A DNA stretch of 64,000 nucleotides from the NCBI GenBank assembly GCA_037447655.1, contig JBBHKE010001779.1:212420-276419 (forward strand), in the 5' to 3' direction. The notes below the pieces were generated by a model. It saw only the letters and a list, made by a program, of their open reading frames with translations, was not told the origin of the DNA and did no database searches. The position numbers and the translations under genes are program-made. Source of the stretch: Zygnema cylindricum. Lineage: Eukaryota > Streptophyta > Zygnematophyceae > Zygnematales > Zygnemataceae. Below, in pieces: positions 56,451-64,000 of this stretch (positions are counted from its first letter, which is position 1; each line of letters begins with the position of its first letter).

Positions 56451-58980
56451 TTAACAAGCATGCAGTCGTCCGGCGCTGTCGAAAATTGAGAAAGTGCCGA
56501 ATATCCGTACGCCAATAGAGGCGTCAAATGAGGATTTTAAAAAGTGACGCGTTGTACAACTAGAATTCAGAAGCAGCCACGTATGCCGCTTCCCAAACCG
56601 TATAGGTCACGCCTACCGTAAGTCTTTGCACTCGCTTCGGATTTCAATACCGTACCGTTAACAAGTGAGAAATTTTGTCGACGGCGGAAATTTCGACAGG
56701 CTGGACTTCCATTGGTCCGTTTGGACAAAAAACGCTCGCTCTATAATGCTATGACCCGCAATAAACAGAAATTGCAAAAGGTCAATGATGGCACTACAGT
56801 TGCCGCGGGGAATCGAGTGGACCTTGTTTACTCCGCTGTCCAAAGCGACAAAATCCACCGACCTCTAGAATGTGCGTACTTCTTTAAGAATTTAGAACAA
56901 TCTGTAACGGTCAGCGTCTCTTCGCCGATCGTGCCGTCACCGGCCGAACGATGTAACTTCTTGCCGGAATATGAATCTGACGTTTGTGACGGAGAGATAA
57001 GTAAATGTACGGATTCGTTTCGAGATGGCCGTGTGGCCCGTGTCCTCCATTAGGTCGCGTCACGAAACCACTTTTTGTTTGCGTGGCTCATTCTGGTTGG
57101 TACCAATGAATGTTAAGATGCTGAAAAAGTGAAAATCTACAAGGAATCTTCGAACGCAAAGCCTGAGAGTGAACGTAATATCTGTACCACCGCAAATTTG
57201 AATAAAAATGTGTACGGGCGGATGAAACTTCAGATTTGTAAAAGCGGACGCAAATGTCATATTTGTACGGCAAGGTCAGTGGATGGCTAAAGGAGATCCT
57301 CCGTCAAAGATTTTCCCTAGACTCGCATCCACCTTGGCCGAAGGCACTTGGTATTAACTATTAAAGCAATTTGCCCGATCTTGGTTGCAAATCCTACATA
57401 TTTAGGGCATAATAACCGTTATCAATGAATGTCTGCCAATAAATTTACTCTCACTATTCATTAAAAAAGTTATCAGTAACTCCACTCTTACCAACAGTGT
57501 CGCAATAACACTTCTGTCCGGTCGACGTGAAATGGCATCGGAGTCTTGAGACCCCTGCAAAAATAAATCTGTATTAGAGGAAAAAGACAAAAAAATAAAT
57601 TATGTACTTTTAATCGTCTGACTGAACGCAAACTGACAAAAAATAGCGAATCGTTTACTTTTACTCGTCGCTTGAAGTCGTTTGAAAAAAATAAAAAATT
57701 TGAAAAAAATTGACACGTTCGAATATGTATTTTTGTTTGTTTAGCGATGATAGTTTAAACCCTAATTATAATAACGGAAAAATATAATTATGGATTACAT
57801 TTCAGTTTTTTTTTTTTTTTAATGTGTCTTAAAGAAAAGTTTGAGGATGACGTGGCTGTTACTTGAACCGGTGGTTGTTATTAGAACCGGTGGTTTTCAA
57901 TAATGATAGTAGAGGTGTTCTCGCGTGCTGAGTAGATATTGTTTTGTAGGATGTTGTCGATTTTGTCGTCTTCAAATCAATTGAATTAGAATCGAGACCA
58001 GAATTGTACTCACTTTTGGTACGGTGACAAGCTGTCATATTGTACACGTCGACGCTATCAAAAAAAAATTATATATATATTTATTTAAATATATATATAT
58101 ATATATTGTCATTTGCAATCTCCACGGGGCTCAGGGTAACATTCCATTAGGCGGTCCCAGTAAACGTACGGAAACGTCAATTGACAGGTTTTAATGGCAG
58201 TCCGCTCCATTCTGTCGGGCCAGTAAACAACCTTTCGAACTTATGATTGGTGCCGCGTAGTCAGTGTTCACATTTTAAAAACATTAGAGTATTCTTCAAA
58301 CGTAAAATTTGAACGATAATATCTTTACCACCGGAGGTAGCTAATGATTCGTACGAAAAGTTTGCGGCCGGATTCTAATTTTTAAAATGGAAATCAGAAT
58401 TTCAAAACGGAATGGCAAATAGACGCCGCAAACTTTGGAGGTCGGTGGATGTCTGACAGAACGTGCGAGTATACTTTCGGTTGACTTGCATCCAGCCTGG
58501 CAGGCGACACATGGCCTTTTCGACGTGTAGGCCAATGATCGCTTGTTCGAAGTACATATATATTTCTACATTTTAACGTGTACCAATGGTTCACGACCAG
58601 TGTAAAGCAACTCTCCTCGAGAGGAGAGTTTCTTCACACTGGACGATGTGCGCGATTGCTTCGCGGATCTAAAATAATGTAATATCCGACGGTCAGGATT
58701 TGCGCCTACATCATTGGAGCATCCAACGATGTTTCGTCTGGCAAAATAAAAATTATGGTATGGCTATGTACGAAACTGTAAAAAAACGTACATCGTCCAG
58801 TAACGAACTATACTTTTCGTGTAGTGGATGTTACCCTCAATGTACGGAAGCGTCAATCTAATAATTACGATTTTTTAGGAGGCTGACCAGCCTAACTCGG
58901 AGAAACCCAGAAAAAACATATGAAGGATTTTTTTTTTTAGACTTGCTAGTTTGTTTTTTTTTTTTTTTTCCATACTTCTT
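56451..58980. other. Long intergenic stretch
   Basis: About 2.5 kb. It contains an (AT)n run near 58066-58107 and an inverted AACTCTCCTCGAGAGGAGAGTT at about 58609. The longest ORF (56712-57053, plus, 113 codons) resembles nothing I know and has no splice or repeat support. Confidence 0.4.
58066..58107. repeat. (AT)n microsatellite
   Basis: An interrupted AT dinucleotide run. Confidence 0.9.
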
Positions 58981-59049
58981 TCAGAGAGTTTTGCTATAAC
59001 GCAATTGAATTGTTACTTTAACTTGTGACGGATATAAACGCGGGTGTAA

Positions 59050-60686
59050 TTTGTGACGGTTGTAGACGACTACAAAACTTGAGACAATTAATGATGTTTA
59101 CAAATAGCGATGGTTGTAGGCGTGTAGTTTCGTGTGACATTGTATATGTTTAGGGTTTGTGGCATTTTGACGTCACGCTCACTATGATAGCTTCGACGTC
59201 ACTAATTCCAAAATTTTCCACCATGGTTTCCCGATTTTGTTCTTTCGTCCTTTTTCATTATGTTGAAGTACAATTTCAGTTGTATTATTCATGATCGGTA
59301 CTTTTCGAATATATAATTGCGCGCACGTTACTCTCAGTACGGTACACCGTCAATCGTATTTAGCGTGTATGTTTTTTTCGCCACTGAAAACATCTTATTT
59401 CCGTACACATTTGTCCAATTTTCAATGTAAGACCGCCATTCGTAAGGTGAGAATACAACCTTTCAATCGCAACCGTCAGATCCACAATCCGACATGTATT
59501 TACGGAGAAAATATGTTTTCAAAGACAAAAAAAACATACACGCTAAATACGTTCGACGGTGTAGTGTCGTTTCACGTCCTTTTGTGTCGGTTCATGTAAC
59601 TTTGTTGTTCGTGTACGGTACCTTTTCACTAGCCGAACACTTTTTGTAATCATTGTAATTAGTTTGTCTTTTAGCTTAGTGGAACATTATTTTCGTTGAT
59701 TACGTCCGTCCCAACCTTTCACATGTACGTTCGAGTGTACCTTTACAATATTGATTATAAAATTTTTATTATTTTCGTTTCAAATTCCATGTACGAAGCA
59801 TTATTTTTGTTCACAACTTTGCCGTCTGCTGACTTTGACATTGGCCGTCACTAGTTATATCTCTTTGTCTTTTGCGGCTTCGGTTCTTAGGCTTAGTACT
59901 TAGCTTGTTCATTTTGTATACGTAATTCACCGATAACAATGAGAAGACTTTTTCTCCACTATGCTTCTTCTTTTGTATTATTTTTGTATTATTTTGTCTT
60001 ATCTTTTGCTTCCTTACTCTTATTTGCCATGGTTCCTATCTCTTTCATCTTGGATATCTTTATCCAATATCTCTCTCTTTCACCCACCATGCCCTTACCT
60101 TCTACACATTTTACTTGCCATCAAATTCGCCCAAAGACAATTAAAAGTAATGTTTTTTTTAGATTTTTCATTTGATACATTATTGCCTTTTTTTCATTGC
60201 AAGGAGTGTGAGATAGACACGGTATTGGGAGAGGGAGAGAGAAAGAGGCGCCTTCATGGACTTCGCTTTTGTGGAATGGCATCCGTTGCCCGAGACACCT
60301 CCACGGCCCCTGCACGGAAGAAAGTTAGTGCAAGCTAGAAATGAATATTTGTTTTTTTTTTTTTGTACTCTGCGTACCTAAAAAAAAAAAAAAAAACCTT
60401 CGACGCGTGCGACAGCGTTTGCCTATTCGGTCACAACACGAAACTCTAGTTAAACTCACCTCGCGAGGTGATTCGAGTAGAAGTTTGTTGATGAGCTGGA
60501 TGGACGCGAAATTGTGTCGAAACGCGGTAAACGACAAACGACAATACATTTGAAGTTTCAAGCTGACGCAAATTGTACTTTGGTAATTTTTTTTTTTGGT
60601 ACGGCTAGATATTTTCTCGTTGCGGGCTAAGTTTTGGAGGAAAAAGACAGGAAAAAACCCTTACTTTATCACATGGGAAAGTGCCC
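59050..60686. mobile_element. Family D element (D5), left end not defined
   Basis: The right end ACATGGGAAAGTGCCC is followed by TAA. The interior matches D2 and D3 (GTGGCATTTTGACGTCACGCTC, TCACCTCGCGAGGTGA at 60456-60471, TGTACTTTGGTAA). The left limit is uncertain. A family A MITE is nested at 59345. Confidence 0.6.
59345..59560. mobile_element. Family A MITE (A14)
   Basis: 216 bp with ends CACCGTCAATCGTATTTAGCG and CGCTAAATACGTTCGACGGTG, flanked by TA. Confidence 0.82.
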
Positions 60687-60747
60687 TAAAGTACAAGTAT
60701 TGGCCACTTCTTCGGAAGTATAGTACATATACTTTTTGAAACTCTTA

Positions 60748-60830
60748 GGGTACTTTCCCATGTGATAAAGTAAGACTTTTTTCTTGTCGTTGTGAAAATC
60801 TGCAGCTGTACCAAAAAAAATATTTTAAGT
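60748..60830. mobile_element. Family D left-end fragment
   Basis: TTA then GGGTACTTTCCCATGTGATAAAG.. with CTGTACCAAAAAAA as in D2; the rest is missing. Confidence 0.55.
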
Positions 60831-61198
60831 CTACAGGTTAAATAAATAAATGAAAAGCTCAATTTTGAAAGAAATAGTAATTAATAATAATAATAATAAT
60901 AAAAAATCTGACCTTTGCCAGACAGTCAAACGCACTTACAAAATTAACTTTCATAAAACATGAATAAGAAAAAACCAGAATTTAACCTTTAAAAAAATGT
61001 TAAAGAGGCGGGGGCTGAAAGGCTCAAAATCGCAATTAAACGTTTTTGCGATTTTAGGGAGCTAGTTTAAACGTGACACTGGTTGAGCGCCCTTCAAATA
61101 GATTGGCTTTTCAAAAGAAACCTTAAAAAAAAGATCTATAACAGTCAAATATTTCAGCATTAAATCTGACTTTGTCGTATTAGCGTCAGATTGACTTA

Positions 61199-61926
61199 GG
61201 GTGGCGTTCCAACAGGAAATTCTGTAAACGTACGGCCAACATTACAGAATGCTACATTTTGATCAGAGTACTATCGCGCAGTCTGTAATCCACGTGTACA
61301 AAAGAGAGTGGTTCCACTTAAAATTAGATCGTATTTGAAAACAGTAAAGTATTATTTACACCGACCAACTTCAACCCGAAATCGTCATTTCACTCATTTG
61401 CATACCATGTACTTGCGGACCAGGGCATCGTACCACACAAATTTTGTACTCTTTGCAAATGCTTGTCAGACGCCAGCTCATTATTTTTAGGATTTCTGCT
61501 TTTTCGCGTGACGAATGAGAGCTTCCACAAATAGTGTGAAGAATGGCCGGTACCAAAAATAACGCAACGAAAGCTCGTTACGAGATCACTTTCGTGATTT
61601 CTGTTGAATTTTTGAATCCATATAGCATGTGCGAAATTTGTCGATTTCCGTTGGTTGCCGTCGTGACACGTACATTCATTATCCAACGTGTCGCACCTCA
61701 AATTTTTCTGTAAATGGTACATGTACCATTTACAGAAGCTTTGGAAGCGAATGCTTCGCGAAAAAATATCCAACGGTCATTCTTTCCTCCCAGACCTTTG
61801 GAGATTATTGGCAAGATTCTCTGTATTGCTGTTCGCGTATAAAAACAAAATAATAGGTACGGCGTGGTACGGAGAGGCCCCTATTTCTGTAAAGAACCTC
61901 ACTTTTCGTCTGATAGAACGCCACCC
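61199..61926. mobile_element. Family E element (E2)
   Basis: 728 bp with ends GGGTGGCGTTCCAACAG and TAGAACGCCACCC, flanked by TTA (left) and TAA (right). The interior shares GTAAACGTACGGCCAAC, TACCATGTACTTGCG and GGCAAGATTCTCTGTA with E1. An inner palindrome AATGGTACATGTACCATT lies near 61713. Confidence 0.72.
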
Positions 61927-62390
61927 TAAAATGATGTCAATTCTACGCGACATAAATATCGACCCTTGAAACGTACGTATGACGTCATTATATAGGACTG
62001 TCTAGTTAGCTGTACTTCGTACTATACACAGATATAGCCGTTTTCGTACTGCTCGTATTTTATTGTAGTTTAATATAACGCCATTTTTAAGAACTACGGC
62101 AAGCTCCTGCCAATGGCTGTCATTTCATAATTTTTTCGTACGATTTCATGAAATTCCCTCTCTGTCCTGCGGTCTTTGATTCCCGCCTTCGACTCTCTTC
62201 CTTCTTTTTCTTTTCCTTTTATTTCCTTTATTTCCTTTCTTGCATTGCTCTTCTTTTATTTCGGTTCATTTTTGTCTTTTTAGTGAATTTATGACATCCG
62301 ATCTCAGCATTCCTGCAATTATTCCACCATTCTGTCGATGGGATTCCTTTATTTCATTTACTTAAATATTATTATTATTCTTATTTTTTA

Positions 62391-62393
<3 letters not shown>

Positions 62394-62478
<85 letters not shown>
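62394..62478. repeat. (AT)n microsatellite, about 85 bp
   Basis: A pure AT dinucleotide run, likely length-variable. Confidence 0.97.
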
Positions 62479-62481
<3 letters not shown>

Positions 62482-62825
62482 ATGTAATTCCAATATAAAA
62501 ATTGTTATTTCTGGAAGAGTTTGTTTTTTTTGTTTTTTTTTCTAATTGTCAATTTTTTTAGTTTGTGAGGGTTTTTTTGGGTAACTCTGTTTTTTTAAAG
62601 GCTCTTCTATTCATTTTTTCCCCTTCCTATTATTATTATTTCACTTCTCACAAAAAAAATTACTAAAAATAAATAAATGAACAAAAAAAAAATGTGAATT
62701 GTTTGGCTCCGAAATAATCTGGAAAACCCCCAAGTAACCTAAAAACCCATAAAACCCTCATTATACCCAAACGGAAATTCCTACATTGGTGCTTAGAAGT
62801 GAACTAAGAAGCAAATAAAATTAAA

Positions 62826-63060
62826 AAAACTAACAAATTCAGTAAAAAAATAACAAATTAAATAAAAGCTTAACTAATTAAGTAAAAAAACTAACAAAAT
62901 AAGTAAAAACTTAACAAGTTTAGTAAAAAAACTAACAAATTAAGTAAAAAAACTAACAAATTAAGTAAAACTTAACAAATTAAGTAAAAAAACTAACAAA
63001 TTAAGTAAAAAAACTAACAAATTAAGTAAAAAAACTAACAAATTAAGTTTAACAAATTAG
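62826..63060. repeat. About 20-bp tandem array (AACTAACAAATTAAGTAAAA)
   Basis: Roughly a dozen units, with 17- to 21-bp variants, in extremely AT-rich DNA. Confidence 0.9.
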
Positions 63061-63429
63061 CAAATTAAAACGAGAAATTTAATCAAACAAAGACATGCAA
63101 TATATGGATGACCATGATGACCATTTTTTTTTCTTTGACAATGCAGTTACATTAAAAAAAAATAAAAAATTAAAAAAATAAAAAATTAAATAATAATTAA
63201 TTACCTCAATAATAAAATAATCCCATCCCAAGTTATTGTAATTTTAAAATTTTAATTTTAACCTCAATTTTATATCCACAATCCAATTTTAAATCCTTTT
63301 TTATATCTATTTCTTTTTTCTATTATTTAGTTATTTATTTGCTTTCTTTTCTTTTCTTAAATTCGTAATTTGTGTTTCCATACATTTTTCTTGATTCCAA
63401 GTCAAAATTCTTAACCTTATTTTTATCCT

Positions 63430-64000
63430 CTCTTTCAACTCTCTTCCGCTCTCCCTCCCTCTCTTCCTCCCTCTCTCCCTTTCTCCCTTTCTCCCTCTCT
63501 CTACCTCTCTCCCCCTCTCTCCCTCTCCCTCTCTCTCCCTTTTTCTCTCTCCCTCTCCCTTTTTCTTTCTCCCTCTCCCTTTCTCCCTCTCCCCCTCTCC
63601 CTCTCTCCCTCTCTCCCTCTCTCTCCCTCTCTCCCTCTCTCCCTCTCTCTCCCTCTCTCCCTCCTATCCCTTCCATCCTTTCTTTCAAGAAATTCTTAAC
63701 CCCTTTCATCCTACGATTCCTTCTCACCTCTCTTTCTTAACATCATCACAAATCAAAACCTTCTCTCTCTCTCACATCATCCTTTTCGCTTTCTATCTCC
63801 CTCACTCTCTCCCTCTCTCTCTCTTTCTCTCTCCCTCTATCTTTCCCTCTCTGCCTCTCTCCCTTTCTCCACGATCTTTCCCTCTCCCTCTCTCTCTCCC
63901 TCTCCCTCTCTCTCTCCCTCTGTCTCTCCTTCCCTCTCCCTCTCTCAATCCTATCTCCCCTCTCCCCTCTCCCCTCTCCACTCTCCCCTCTCCCCTCTCC
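63430..64000. repeat. Polypyrimidine tracts (CTCCCT / TCTCCC)n
   Basis: Two long CT-only blocks (about 63430-63670 and 63760-64000), the second running off the window. The long open frames in both directions here are low-complexity artefacts. Confidence 0.95.

Noticed and set aside
56712-57053. 113-codon plus-strand ORF as a gene
   Set aside because: No recognisable motif, promoter or splice support; similar-length ORFs occur by chance in this window.
63335-63740. Long ORFs of 120-130 codons on both strands
   Set aside because: They translate polypyrimidine repeats into Ser/Leu/Pro or Arg/Glu/Gly runs; low-complexity artefact.

Overview
The window is nuclear DNA of a green plant (streptophyte). 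It holds an intronless GUN4 gene, a 14-exon LMBR1/LIMR-type membrane protein gene with GT-AG introns, the 37-residue oligosaccharyltransferase subunit OST4, and the first exon of an organelle-targeted Xaa-Pro aminopeptidase P. Around them lie plant-type Ty1/copia elements, a hAT transposase relic and many short DNA transposons. Protein similarity to Arabidopsis, recalled rather than searched, is clear but moderate. That would fit a lineage outside the well-sampled angiosperms, but I cannot name the species. Genes are sparse and most of the sequence is nested transposon debris.

Layout. 0.1-1.2 kb: a TATCG-rich hAT-like element with a small TA-flanked MITE inserted in its last two bases. 2.16-7.65 kb: a copia element with near-identical 447-bp LTRs, a 5-bp target duplication and a matching empty site at 10.1 kb; its gag reading frame starts inside the LTR and runs over a half-tRNA-type primer-binding site. 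8.4-9.7 kb: exon 1 of the aminopeptidase (minus strand) and, behind its splice donor, a decayed tandem array made from that exon/intron junction. 10-23.3 kb: further repeats, a decayed minus-strand copia element with a 1-kb LTR, the same LTR inverted 8 kb away, and a large fold-back element. 23.7-29.6 kb: another TATCG element filled with a degenerate minisatellite, two inverted elements flanked by 3-bp duplications, and hAT-type remnants. 29.9-31.6 kb: OST4 (plus strand) with a probable 5'UTR intron. 33.06-39.46 kb: the LMBR1/LIMR gene (minus strand), whose stop codon is supplied by a MITE. 42.7-43.7 kb: GUN4 (minus strand). 45.6-51.4 kb: a 5.4-kb hAT element carrying a broken transposase, inserted in a TATCG element and itself carrying younger insertions. 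51.4-52.2 kb: an assembly gap and two tandem arrays, one a 63-bp repeat carrying a CCAAT box. 52.8-64 kb: more MITEs, two of them hAT-like with perfect 8-bp target duplications, then simple-sequence DNA.

The host genes look independent of each other: GUN4 acts in plastid tetrapyrrole synthesis, OST4 in ER N-glycosylation, the LMBR1-type protein in an internal membrane, and the aminopeptidase in plastid or mitochondrial peptide turnover. There are at least six transposon families: A (TA duplication, CACCG ends), B (8-bp, TAGTGTTGTGTATCGG ends), C (8-bp, CAGAGGTCGCAAA ends, with transposase), D (TTA/TAA, GGGYACTTTCCC or GGGTAYGTCCCC ends), E (TTA, GGGTGNNGTTCCA ends) and F (8-bp, CATAGTTCAAAAGTAGG ends). 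Their nesting gives relative ages.
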